NCBI GenBank assembly: GCA_004353515.1
Contig: SMNZ01000003.1
Coordinates: 576,792 to 640,791 of the forward strand
DNA: 64,000 nt
Direction: 5' to 3'
Origin: Alteromonadaceae bacterium M269
GTDB taxonomy: Bacteria > Pseudomonadota > Gammaproteobacteria > Enterobacterales > Alteromonadaceae
In this document: one piece after another, positions 9,319 to 17,773 of the stretch
Layout: each line of letters begins with the position of its first letter
Numbering within the stretch: the stretch's first letter is position 1
Program-made: the position numbers and the translations under genes
Notes under the pieces: generated by a model
Database searches by the model: none
What the model was told of the DNA's origin: nothing
The model's input: only the letters and a program-made list of their open reading frames with translations

Positions 9319-9489
9319 TTAGTGCGTTACATAAGTCATTAACGTAAAAAATAGAACAATGATAGTTGATGCACTAAGTATATAAATAAATCCCTGTTTA
9401 CCTTGCTTCAAGCTGTACCCATTATGTCTTAGGTAAAGAAACCATATTAAGCAAAGCAATAAAGGGAAAATAAAGAATAGTCGAACCAA
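9319..9489 (-). CDS. small two-helix membrane protein, unknown function
   Basis: An unbroken 57-codon frame starting at TTG 9489, with AGG about 8 nt upstream. The 56-aa product has two hydrophobic helices (about residues 3-18 and 35-52) joined by a short polar loop around YLRHNGYSLKQGKQGF. The ends are positive and polar (…MTYVTH). The composition is clearly that of a designed membrane hairpin rather than random sequence. I recall similar small uncharacterised proteins in other gammaproteobacteria, but cannot verify this. It lies between oadB and the DTW-domain gene, on the opposite strand. Confidence 0.55.
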   Translation of the reverse strand: MVRLFFIFPLLLCLIWFLYLRHNGYSLKQGKQGFIYILSASTIIVLFFTLMTYVTH

Positions 9490-9684
9490 AATAGCAACCT
9501 ATTGATTTGTATTTGTTTAGAGTAACTCCTAATTTAAACTTTCTCCACATTCACTATGATTTGGTGTTTGGCGAAATGGCAACTGGATACTTCAGAAGCG
9601 AATGAAAAGATTTATCTGGTTGATATATCTGCTGGTCAAATCGATTATATCCAAGCCATTTTAACTCATTTAAGAGGAATTAAT

Positions 9685-10269
9685 GTGAGCAGAACCTATT
9701 GCTCATCTTGTCATTACCCTGAAAAAACGTGTATTTGTAAATGGGTAAAACCTATTGAACCGCCCATAGAGATTATTATTCTTCAACACGGGAGTGAAGC
9801 CTCCCATGCAAAAAATACGGTTAAATTGCTTGAATTGGGATTGAATCGGATTACAACTTTATGTGGCGAAGAAGCGGATAACTTTCAGGAAATTGCCTCT
9901 GAATGTGCATTATCTCCAGAAAAGTACGCTGTCTGTTTTCCGTCAGAGCAAAGCACTCCCATCGAAGAAAGTGTCTTACAGTGGGAAAGAGGTAATGCAA
10001 GTCAAACATTCGAACATGTTATTTTTATTGATGCGTCATGGCGCAAGGCGCTTAAAATGTGGCATTTGAATCCGTGGCTTCATCAACTCAAAACGTGGCA
10101 CTTTTCAGAACCGCCCGAGAATCGGTACCGAATCAGAAAGACGAGCAAAGAGAACAGCCTATCCACATTAGAATCTGTGGCTTACGTGTTAAGTCTAGGA
10201 TGGAAAGTGGACTGCTCTAACTTATTAACCTTATTGAATGCTCGACAACAGTACTTTCCAAATCGTTAA
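9685..10269 (+). CDS. DTW-domain tRNA-uridine aminocarboxypropyltransferase
   Basis: A 194-aa member of the DTW family (TapT/YfiP, DTWD1/2), which transfers the aminocarboxypropyl group of SAM to a tRNA uridine (acp3U). An N-terminal zinc-type cluster CSSCHYPEKTCIC (residues ~6-18) is followed by the SPOUT-like core with the signature DASWRKALKMWHLNPWL, where family members have D[AG]TWxKA. GTG 9685 was chosen because AGAGGA lies 6 nt upstream and the zinc motif follows at once; an in-frame ATG 129 bp upstream would add an unrelated leader. It overlaps the convergent acyltransferase gene by 4 bp. Confidence 0.85.
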   Translation: MSRTYCSSCHYPEKTCICKWVKPIEPPIEIIILQHGSEASHAKNTVKLLELGLNRITTLCGEEADNFQEIASECALSPEKYAVCFPSEQSTPIEESVLQWERGNASQTFEHVIFIDASWRKALKMWHLNPWLHQLKTWHFSEPPENRYRIRKTSKENSLSTLESVAYVLSLGWKVDCSNLLTLLNARQQYFPNR

Positions 10270-11984
10270 GTGGGCAGTTCACTGACATCATCCATATAAC
10301 GGCGACGCTTACTGTCTTTAAGATACGCTAGATCAACCAAAATAAGACCATCAACACAGTTATTAAAATCAGGGTCTACGCCAAAGCTTAGAAATTTTGC
10401 GCCGCCAGGCTCGCATATTTCACAGTATTGTTTATAGAGAGTGGGAACGGCTACCCCCATACTGGATAATAGATATTTAAGCTCGGCGAAGTCTGCTTTG
10501 TAGTCATCACCTTTAAAGGGATGCTCTAAGTTAACGGGAAGTTGATAAGGTGAATTTGATTGAGCCAAATGCAAATCGCCACCAAAATAATGCTGGTAAA
10601 AATACACAATCAAGTTTTTGGCTGTCTCTGGATAACTGTGGCTTAAGCTAACAGGACCAAACAGGTAGCGATATTCAGGGTGATGCTTCAGGAATGCACC
10701 TATGCCATACCACAAGTAATCTAGGTTTCTTTTACCCCAATACTTAGGCTGGATAAAACTGCGACCTAATTCTAAACCTTGTTCAAAGTATGATTTCATT
10801 GCTTCGTCATACTTGAATAGGCTGGCGGAATAGAGATCTTTGTTATTTGATTTAGACACGAGCTTTTTTGCGTCTCCGAATCGGTATGCACCCACGATTT
10901 CTAAATCTTTGTTATCCCACAAAACGAGGTGAAAATAATTATTATCGTAGGCATCAATATCTCGCCTTTTATTGCTACCTTCACCAACTGCCCTAAACGC
11001 GATCTCTCGTAACCTACCGATTTCTCTTAGAATAGGTGAGCTGCCGTTGTAACGGTAAAGATAAATTTCTTTATTGTCGCTTGTTGTTCCTAGTCTCTGG
11101 CAATCGCTTTGCATTGCTGCTTGTAGATTTCGCCTATCTTCCGGAAGTGCAATGCCTTTTTGTGTTTCGAATATAGGGCGTTTGTTCGAATTAAGGCGGT
11201 ATAGGTGTTTTTTGAAGAGCTTCACTTGCTGCTTTATGGATATTTTGGCGCCTATGTATGAAGAAGCAGGGATTAACTCGCCTATGCGTATAGGGAAATG
11301 GCGTCGCTCTTTTTTAAACATTTCTCTAATGATGAGCAGTGTTGCAAGCGGCTTGTAAAGCATTGATGCGCCATAAAATGTCGGTGAGTTTTTGGCTTCT
11401 ATTAGCAACGGAAGTATTGGCGCTTGTGCTTTCTTGGCTATACGTAAAAAGCCTGACTGCCATTCAGTATCGCGAACACCCTGAGGCCTAAGGCGCGAAA
11501 CCTCTCCTGCGGGGAAGATAATGACAACTCCTTCGCTTGCTAAGTGTTTTTGGATATTAGACAGATTTTCTTTAACTGTGCCAGTTCCCATGTTATCGAC
11601 GGGAAGCATCATGGAATGGAGTGGCTTAACTGCCATCAACATTTGATTAGCGATGATTTTAATATCTTGCCGAACTTCACTGATTAGTTTCAGTAGCGCT
11701 AAGCCGTCAAGCGTACCTATGGGGTGATTAGCAATGATAACGCAACGTCCGCTACAAGGAATACGTTCCTTTTCAGTATCATGTACCGAGTAACTCACAT
11801 TAAAGTGTTCAAGGATTTGTTCTACAAAATCTAAACCGTTTAGGTGAGGGTAGGTTGTACTAAAGTCATTGAAATCTTGTTCGTGTAATAAGTAGGAAAG
11901 TACAAGTTTTGCAGGCTTAAAAAGCCAAGGTTTATGCGTTATTTGAGGATAATGCTGATATAAAATTTCATTTATCGTAAACAT
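10266..11984 (-). CDS. bifunctional acyltransferase, OlsF-like (PlsC + GNAT)
   Basis: A 572-aa fusion. The N-terminal half is a PlsC-type acyltransferase with ANHPIGTLDG, a variant of the H-x4-D catalytic motif (~85-95), and FPAGEVSR as the phosphate-binding block. The C-terminal half (~300-560) is an OlsB/hemolysin-type N-acyltransferase with GAYRFGD, ELGRSFIQPKYW and YLFGPVSLSHSYP. This two-domain order is that of OlsF, which makes ornithine lipids by N- and then O-acylation; related fusions act on glycine or other amino acids. The product lipid is inferred. The gene is separate from its neighbours. Confidence 0.75.
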   Translation of the reverse strand: MFTINEILYQHYPQITHKPWLFKPAKLVLSYLLHEQDFNDFSTTYPHLNGLDFVEQILEHFNVSYSVHDTEKERIPCSGRCVIIANHPIGTLDGLALLKLISEVRQDIKIIANQMLMAVKPLHSMMLPVDNMGTGTVKENLSNIQKHLASEGVVIIFPAGEVSRLRPQGVRDTEWQSGFLRIAKKAQAPILPLLIEAKNSPTFYGASMLYKPLATLLIIREMFKKERRHFPIRIGELIPASSYIGAKISIKQQVKLFKKHLYRLNSNKRPIFETQKGIALPEDRRNLQAAMQSDCQRLGTTSDNKEIYLYRYNGSSPILREIGRLREIAFRAVGEGSNKRRDIDAYDNNYFHLVLWDNKDLEIVGAYRFGDAKKLVSKSNNKDLYSASLFKYDEAMKSYFEQGLELGRSFIQPKYWGKRNLDYLWYGIGAFLKHHPEYRYLFGPVSLSHSYPETAKNLIVYFYQHYFGGDLHLAQSNSPYQLPVNLEHPFKGDDYKADFAELKYLLSSMGVAVPTLYKQYCEICEPGGAKFLSFGVDPDFNNCVDGLILVDLAYLKDSKRRRYMDDVSELPT

Positions 11985-12094
11985 CTGTCTTTCTGCATAT
12001 AGTCACATCCCAAGGCACATGCTAGGTATGAAATATGAACTTTAAATGACGTTATTGTGATGATTTTATGCACTAAAAGCATGAGGTAACTAAT

Positions 12095-12907
12095 TTAGGC
12101 TGCTTTATTATCCTTAGATTCAGGAAAAGGGATTAAGGATGATTGGTCAGTGTTTTCATTAGTTTGAATTGTTGTCCAGTAGACCAGTGAAAATTTACCA
12201 TCCATGTCTTCAGTTAAAGCGGAGCAGTTTTCCACCCAATCTCCATCATTATAATACTGCGTCCCATCCACTTCGGTTATCTCGGGGTGGTGGATATGAC
12301 CGCAAATAACACCGTCAAAGCCATTTTGTGCGGCTTTGTGGCATGTTGCTCTGCGATATCTCGCAATGACATCATTAGCGCCTTTGACTTTGGACTTTAA
12401 GAAGCTAGCTAAAGACCAGTAGTCAAACCCCAATTTTAAGCGGCAGGCGTTGTACCAACGATTGAGGAAAAGTACAAAGGTATACAACTGGTCACCAAAC
12501 CAGGTTTTGAGAGGTTCGAAGCAGACTTCTTGATCAAACTGATCTCCATGCAAAAGTAATAGTTTTCGCCCGTCTGCTGTGACATGGGTATATTCTCGGT
12601 AAATTTCGACATCACCAAACATCATTCCACTGTATTTTTGCGCGGGCTCATCATGGTTTCCGGGAAGGTAAATGACTCTCGTCCCATGTTGCGGTAAGTT
12701 AAGAAGTCGATGGAATAACTGGTTGTGAGACTTCGGCCATCGAAATTGCTTAGACATCGCCCACATATCAACAATATCGCCAATCAAATACAGAGTATCC
12801 ATTTGACAGTGATCTAAAAAGTTAAGTAAGTACTCAGCCTTACAATCTTTACTGCCGAGGTGGATATCTGAAAGACAGACTGTCCGGTAATGTGTGATGG
12901 CGCTCAT
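12095..12907 (-). CDS. LpxH-like metallophosphoesterase (UDP-2,3-diacylglucosamine diphosphatase family)
   Basis: A 270-aa calcineurin-like phosphoesterase with the full set of metal motifs: SDIHLGS, GDIVDMW, GNHDE, LLHGDQFD and GHIHHPE. It belongs to the longer branch often annotated as UDP-2,3-diacylglucosamine diphosphatase, which differs from canonical LpxH (~240 aa). Whether it serves lipid A synthesis or hydrolyses another phospho-lipid is not decided by sequence. It is cytoplasmic or peripheral, with no signal peptide. Start at ATG 12907, just after a GAGAGCTAGGC stretch. Confidence 0.75.
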   Translation of the reverse strand: MSAITHYRTVCLSDIHLGSKDCKAEYLLNFLDHCQMDTLYLIGDIVDMWAMSKQFRWPKSHNQLFHRLLNLPQHGTRVIYLPGNHDEPAQKYSGMMFGDVEIYREYTHVTADGRKLLLLHGDQFDQEVCFEPLKTWFGDQLYTFVLFLNRWYNACRLKLGFDYWSLASFLKSKVKGANDVIARYRRATCHKAAQNGFDGVICGHIHHPEITEVDGTQYYNDGDWVENCSALTEDMDGKFSLVYWTTIQTNENTDQSSLIPFPESKDNKAA

Positions 12908-13025
12908 GCCTAGCTCTCACCTAAAGCCTTTGTGTGGATAAAGTTAGACAAATAACTTTACAAACTCATGAAGGTTCTTTGAATAAGAGGTGACACTGCC
13001 ATCGGTGTTTTAAAAGGAACTTGAG

Positions 13026-13334
13026 TTAAAGCTGCGATAGCACAGAAAATGGTCCACCTACCTCTACAATCTTAAAAGGTTGGCAGTGAATGCCTGTTTC
13101 TAAATTATGGCAAATATGCAGGTGCTGAGTTTGCATGTCCAGTTTGACAAATTCTGCATTCGAATCCAGCAATTGGCCATATTCACCAAAACCTCTCCAG
13201 TAAATGCTACTGGAGACGCCATTTCCATGTTTATAGGTAATTAATTTAGGGAGTGGCACAATAATAAGTGCCACAACAATAAGCATCATAACGCTTAATA
13301 GAAATCCCAGACGCCACTTGGCGAATTGACTCAT
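13026..13334 (-). CDS. hypothetical membrane-anchored protein
   Basis: A 102-aa protein with one strong hydrophobic helix (residues ~9-28) and an otherwise polar, probably periplasmic, domain with two cysteines (HICHN, HCQPF) that could form a disulfide. I do not recognise a family. It begins 9 bp after the M28 peptidase stop, so the two are almost certainly co-transcribed. No motif ties it to peptidase function. Confidence 0.7.
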   Translation of the reverse strand: MSQFAKWRLGFLLSVMMLIVVALIIVPLPKLITYKHGNGVSSSIYWRGFGEYGQLLDSNAEFVKLDMQTQHLHICHNLETGIHCQPFKIVEVGGPFSVLSQL

Positions 13335-13343
13335 AACCGCTAC

Positions 13344-14720
13344 TTAGCTTTTAGGAGCTGGTCTTGGGTCGACATCGTTATTTGCCATCATATAAGCAAA
13401 CAATGCGTAAACCGCTTGGTTTTGAGCAATATCTTCTGGTTTTATTTTATCTAATGTGTCGTTTGGTGTGTGATGATAATCAAAGTAGTAAGTGCCATCT
13501 TGGAGCAGAGAAACGACAGGAATACCCAAGCCTGGGAACATAGAGATATCAGGGCCACCGCCTGCTGTATTGCTGCCTTTGAACACACCTAATGGCTCAA
13601 TTTGTTCGACAATGCTATCAACAAAGGGAAGGGCTCTGTCAGCAAATCTTGTTTCTAGACGGTAAATACGACCAGCTCCAAAGTCGGACTCAGCAGCAAC
13701 AACAATTTTTTCTAATGACTCTTTGTTCGCTTTGACGTATTCACGGGCACCAACAAGTCCAAATTCCTCGTTAGCGTATAGTACAACTCGGATGGTACGC
13801 TTTGGCGTGCCCATGATTGATTTAACCAAGCTTGCAGCGGCAGAAACTATCCCAACACCTGCACCGTCATCTATTGCGCCTGTGCCTTCATCCCAAGAGT
13901 CTAAATGTGCACCAAGTAAAACAACTTCGTCGGGTTTTTCACTTCCAGTAATTTCGCCGATGACGTTGTAAGATGTTTGCCAGCCCTGTTCTTTTGCCTG
14001 CATTTCAACGGCTAACTCAACAGTTTGTCCTGTGTTGACCAAACGCTCTAGAGTATCTGCATCGGCGTTAGATAAAGCTCCTGCAGGAATTTTTTTCACT
14101 TCATCGCTGTAACGCATTGCGCCTGTGTGGGCGAAACGACTGTTATCTGTTCCAACAGAGCGAATAAGAATAGCTTTGGCGCCAAGCTTAGAAGCTTCTA
14201 TAGCACCTTGTGCTCTGGCAGCAACTACCGGTCCGTAGCCTCTTCCTGCTCGGTCTCGTATCATACGGCGATTAATGAAAACTATTTTGCCTTTAACTTG
14301 CTCTTCTGAAGCAGCCTGTAGTTCTTGCAGTGAAGAGAACATAACCACTGAAGATTGTAAGCCGCCTTTAGGTGTTGCAATTGAACCTCCTAAAGCGGTA
14401 ATGACGAGTGATTGAGCAAATGGCTTAGTGACCTTGGCTTCAGCTCTTCCTCTCGACCAATTTCTGACCCTAACGGGTTGTGTATAAACTTTGTCAAAGC
14501 CAAGTTCTTTTAACTTATCTTGCGCCCAAACTACGGCGCGTTTGTCACCTTCACTCCCTGCAATGCGGGGGCCGACTTCAACAGTTAGGGATTCAACAAC
14601 ACTGTAAGCTAGGGGGCTAGATAGCGCCTTTTCGCGCAAATCATTTGTTGTCGCAGCGAGACTGGACGTAGAAAAAAGTAAGCAGGATATTATAGTTTTA
14701 GATAAGCGATTCATAAACAT
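13344..14720 (-). CDS. secreted M28 family metallopeptidase with PA insert
   Basis: A 458-aa aminopeptidase/carboxypeptidase of the M28 group. An N-terminal signal peptide (~1-22, ending SSLAA) exports it. A protease-associated-type domain (~120-240) is inserted before the catalytic part. Two-zinc ligands are recognisable as GAHLDSW, IDDGAG, ANEEFG, AAESDFGAG and YHHTPNDT. It should trim peptides in the periplasm or outside the cell, fitting the several S9 peptidases nearby. It is followed at once by the 102-aa membrane protein. Confidence 0.9.
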   Translation of the reverse strand: MFMNRLSKTIISCLLFSTSSLAATTNDLREKALSSPLAYSVVESLTVEVGPRIAGSEGDKRAVVWAQDKLKELGFDKVYTQPVRVRNWSRGRAEAKVTKPFAQSLVITALGGSIATPKGGLQSSVVMFSSLQELQAASEEQVKGKIVFINRRMIRDRAGRGYGPVVAARAQGAIEASKLGAKAILIRSVGTDNSRFAHTGAMRYSDEVKKIPAGALSNADADTLERLVNTGQTVELAVEMQAKEQGWQTSYNVIGEITGSEKPDEVVLLGAHLDSWDEGTGAIDDGAGVGIVSAAASLVKSIMGTPKRTIRVVLYANEEFGLVGAREYVKANKESLEKIVVAAESDFGAGRIYRLETRFADRALPFVDSIVEQIEPLGVFKGSNTAGGGPDISMFPGLGIPVVSLLQDGTYYFDYHHTPNDTLDKIKPEDIAQNQAVYALFAYMMANNDVDPRPAPKS

Positions 14721-14838
14721 TCAAGTCAGTTGATTCAACCTTTATGTTAACTCACTTGTATGGTTGTGTCTCTTATGTGAGACATTCAAAAACGGTTTAT
14801 GCTGTCACAAAATAGTACCAGCATTAAATAGTAGGCAT

Positions 14839-14866
14839 AAAAAAAGCGTCTATAAGACGCTTTTTT
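14839..14866 (-). terminator. rho-independent terminator of rpsT
   Basis: AGCGTCT-ATA-AGACGCT flanked by A6 and T6. It lies 34 bp past the rpsT stop on the minus strand. The flanks make it potentially bidirectional. Confidence 0.9.
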
Positions 14867-14899
14867 CTACGAAACCGATTTAACGATAATTCGTTATAT

Positions 14900-15163
14900 T
14901 TATGCTAGTGCTTTAATCTGTGCAGCAAGGCGTGACTTATGACGAGCAGCCTTGTTTTTGTGGATTAAGCCTTTAGTCGCCATGCGATCCAAAATCGGTG
15001 TAGCCGCTGCGTATGCTTGTTGCGCAGCGTCTTTGTCGCCTGCTGCGATAGCAGCAACTATTTTCTTAATGCTTGTACGCATCATTGAACGACGACTGGC
15101 GTTGTGTACACGGCGCTTCTCGGCTTGGATTGCGCGCTTTTTAGCAGACTTGATATTAGCCAA
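14900..15163 (-). CDS. rpsT: 30S ribosomal protein S20 (UUG start)
   Basis: An 87-aa primary 16S-binding protein of the small subunit, basic and helical ([17 protein letters not shown] at the N-terminus), the same length as E. coli S20. The start is TTG 15163: GGGAG lies 8 nt upstream and the protein then begins (M)[10 protein letters not shown] as in the family. E. coli rpsT also starts with UUG, which takes part in S20 autoregulation. An ATG 15 bp upstream overlaps the Shine-Dalgarno and is unlikely to be used. Confidence 0.97.
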   Translation of the reverse strand: MANIKSAKKRAIQAEKRRVHNASRRSMMRTSIKKIVAAIAAGDKDAAQQAYAAATPILDRMATKGLIHKNKAARHKSRLAAQIKALA

Positions 15164-15250
15164 GTTCGAAACTCCCAAAAAAACTGGTCAAAATTAAGGT
15201 CGCGAATTCTGCCTTTTATCAGCTTGGTTGTCAATGGATTTCGTACCCAA

Positions 15251-15285
15251 AAGCATATTTATGTGGCTGATACAGAAATATGCTT
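15251..15285 (-). terminator. hairpin after the wHTH-TolB regulator gene
   Basis: A 10-bp perfect inverted repeat AAGCATATTT/AAATATGCTT with a 15-nt loop starts 3 bp past the stop codon. It runs into a short T-stretch (TTTT) on the minus strand. The stem is AT-rich, so termination strength is uncertain. Confidence 0.5.
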
Positions 15286-15288
15286 CTA

Positions 15289-17424
15289 TTAGTCATTTAG
15301 CAAGGGGTGATTTAGTTTTTTTATATCTACTTGTGGAAAGCTAACTTCAGTGAAAATAAGCGTATTTTTGTCGAGACTATAGGTAAATGGAGCAGCAGAT
15401 TCTATTGTCCGTAAAGGAGTTCTCAATAAGGTTCTTACTTCCATATCTGCTAAAGACAAATACTGGATACGTTGATGGTCTGGGTAATCTTGTAAATAGT
15501 AAACACCGTCATCTGTTTTCAGCCAACTATGCTCTCCAGAGATAATACTGCGTTTAACGATGGGGGTGATGGCCGGAGGATTGGTGTTCATATCAGCGAG
15601 ATAAAGAGCTTCATCGTCATCGGTGAACCAAAGTTGATTGTCTTTTGTATGGATAGCATGGCCGCCACCGCCGTCTATCAACATATTGATATGCCCCGAT
15701 GCAACGTCAATTGAATAGAAACCGCTGTTACTATCATTACCTGTTTGAGATACTTTCGTTGCTTGGACGATAATCGATTCGTCGCCTTGCACCCATGTAG
15801 GCATATCGATATTAATGAAATCGTCTGTCTTAACTTCTTTTATCACTTTGGTTGCCACATCGACTATTTTTATCGAAGACTTATTCGAAGCCGTATGCTT
15901 AATCAAAAAGGCTATTTTGTTCCCGTTGTGAGACCAACGAGGATAAAAAATATTGCTTTTTAGATTGGTCACTTGAATACGGTTTTCGCCATTCCAGTCT
16001 GATACCCATACTTCCTTGTTGCCAGACTCGTTTGATATATAAGTAACCTGTTTACTCTGTCCGTTGTAGTCTGGCGAGTTATGAGTATATTCAGATTGAA
16101 TCAGAGGAAAGGGCACAGAAACATTGTCTGGAGCCAAGTTTAAGCTAGCAATAAATTGATTGAGTTGCCAATCGTGAAAGACAACTTCAGAGGTATCTCC
16201 CACAAAAGATGGGTAACTAAACCCACGGATGCCTAAGTCAGTAATAGACTTTGTTTCAACATCAACTATAAAACCATTTCTGACATCATTAATTTGTGCG
16301 CTATAGATGATCTTATTCTGCGTCGGGTGCCAAGCCATTCCTATGATGTCTCTTTGTCCCACAGTGATTTGTTCGCTCTCACCGGACGCTCTATCAACAA
16401 TAAATATGTCTTCCTCGTATTGTTGCACTCTGCGAGTTAATGCATAACGTTTTCCATTAGGTGAAAACACGAGATCTCTATCGGAATATTGGCAATCAAT
16501 GGAACAAGAGTACCTGACTGGCTTAGTATCCTGTTTGGTAAGATCAAGCAGGTATATTCCTGGTGATGCATTAACGGAATCAAAGCTATTGAATGCTAGA
16601 GTTTTGCCATCTCTTGATATGCTGAGCGCAGCATTTACGTCTCCTCGGCACGCCGCTAAGCTTTTCTGTGATTTAGTCTGTATGTCGTACTCAATAATGT
16701 CACAGCGGTCATCATTCCATGATTTCTGTACAAAATAGAGTGTATCGCCAGAATTCCCCCATACGGGCCTTGATTCTTTGTCTGAGTTAAAAGTCAGCTG
16801 AACTGGAGCTAGGTCAGGTTGCCGAAGATCTTTCATATATAAGTCGGGGTTCTCGTGTATTTTTCTCCAAAAGTACACAAGGAAATTTCCATCTGGTGAA
16901 ACTGCGGCATATACCTCTCGCCCGGGTGAAGAAGTCAGCGATTCCACTTCCATCGGTTTTGGGGTTGATTGAGTTGTGAGTAGGTAGATAAAGCTAAAAA
17001 CAACTATGCTTAAGGTCACCAGCTTCCAACTTAGAATGCCTTCATCGAATACCGCTCTTTTGCTAGCTGAGCTTATTTGAGTAGCGCTAGCCTCTTCCGA
17101 CTCTATCAGTGTGGGTTCTTGGACCAGCCGATAACCACTCTTACGAACAGTTTGAATATATTCTTGTTCTTCTTGGTGTAATTTCTGGCGAATATTCCAA
17201 ATCGCATTGGTGAGCGCTTTTTCGCCGACGTAATTATTTCCCTGCCAAATATGCTCAATTAATTCTTCGCGACTCACTAAGTTTGGATATTGTTTAACTA
17301 AATAATAAAGAACTTCGATGCATTTGGGCTGTAGTAACTCACACGTACCGTCCACTGAAAGCAAACTATGCTCGAGTGTATTGACAGTATATTTTCCTAT
17401 TTTAAATGAAACGTTGCCTTGCAT
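15289..17424 (-). CDS. ToxR/CadC-type membrane regulator with TolB-like propeller
   Basis: A 711-aa one-component regulator. The N-terminal OmpR-type winged helix (residues ~5-105; REELIEHIWQG, ALTNAIWNIRQKL, TVRKSGYRLV) binds DNA from the membrane. A single membrane helix (~131-148) follows. The periplasmic part is a long TolB/PD40 beta-propeller with repeated SPDGN and SPNGK motifs. It is divergent from a TonB receptor-S9 peptidase operon, which it probably controls. A perfect inverted repeat (17593-17624) in the shared upstream region is a candidate site. The ligand is unknown. No good ribosome site precedes ATG 17424. Confidence 0.85.
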   Translation of the reverse strand: MQGNVSFKIGKYTVNTLEHSLLSVDGTCELLQPKCIEVLYYLVKQYPNLVSREELIEHIWQGNNYVGEKALTNAIWNIRQKLHQEEQEYIQTVRKSGYRLVQEPTLIESEEASATQISSASKRAVFDEGILSWKLVTLSIVVFSFIYLLTTQSTPKPMEVESLTSSPGREVYAAVSPDGNFLVYFWRKIHENPDLYMKDLRQPDLAPVQLTFNSDKESRPVWGNSGDTLYFVQKSWNDDRCDIIEYDIQTKSQKSLAACRGDVNAALSISRDGKTLAFNSFDSVNASPGIYLLDLTKQDTKPVRYSCSIDCQYSDRDLVFSPNGKRYALTRRVQQYEEDIFIVDRASGESEQITVGQRDIIGMAWHPTQNKIIYSAQINDVRNGFIVDVETKSITDLGIRGFSYPSFVGDTSEVVFHDWQLNQFIASLNLAPDNVSVPFPLIQSEYTHNSPDYNGQSKQVTYISNESGNKEVWVSDWNGENRIQVTNLKSNIFYPRWSHNGNKIAFLIKHTASNKSSIKIVDVATKVIKEVKTDDFINIDMPTWVQGDESIIVQATKVSQTGNDSNSGFYSIDVASGHINMLIDGGGGHAIHTKDNQLWFTDDDEALYLADMNTNPPAITPIVKRSIISGEHSWLKTDDGVYYLQDYPDHQRIQYLSLADMEVRTLLRTPLRTIESAAPFTYSLDKNTLIFTEVSFPQVDIKKLNHPLLND

Positions 17425-17592
17425 AATTTTTATTAAAACCAGTAACCACGAGGCCTAGAGGCGAAATAGAGATTAAAAAGATATTAAAAGGTTAAAGAAA
17501 CGATTTGTCTAGCTTTTGTAATTCGCCGCTTTTTCTTATAACAAAGTAGAGCACACAAAAATCAATATTTTTAAAACATAAAGTGCTGAATA

Positions 17593-17624
17593 AATTAAGT
17601 CAATTACCAAATGTTGACTTAATT
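17593..17624. promoter_or_regulatory. operator-like inverted repeat between regulator and TonB receptor
   Basis: AATTAAGTCAA-N10-TTGACTTAATT is a perfect 11-bp inverted repeat in the 349-bp gap 17425-17773. The right arm contains TTGACT, which could serve as a -35 for the TonB receptor operon, so a bound protein would act at the promoter. Ten bases between arms fit a two-helical-turn dimer site. I see no other gene in the gap. Confidence 0.5.
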
Positions 17625-17773
17625 GTAGCAGCGCATATTGGGGGATATAGGCCTTTATTGTATGAATTTATGTCGTCTCAAACCTATTTTAGGCTACGCG
17701 GCTATTAGAACGAATTTTGTACGGTGAAAGCACATTATCTCCCACAATAATAATTAAAAATCGGGGAGTACAA

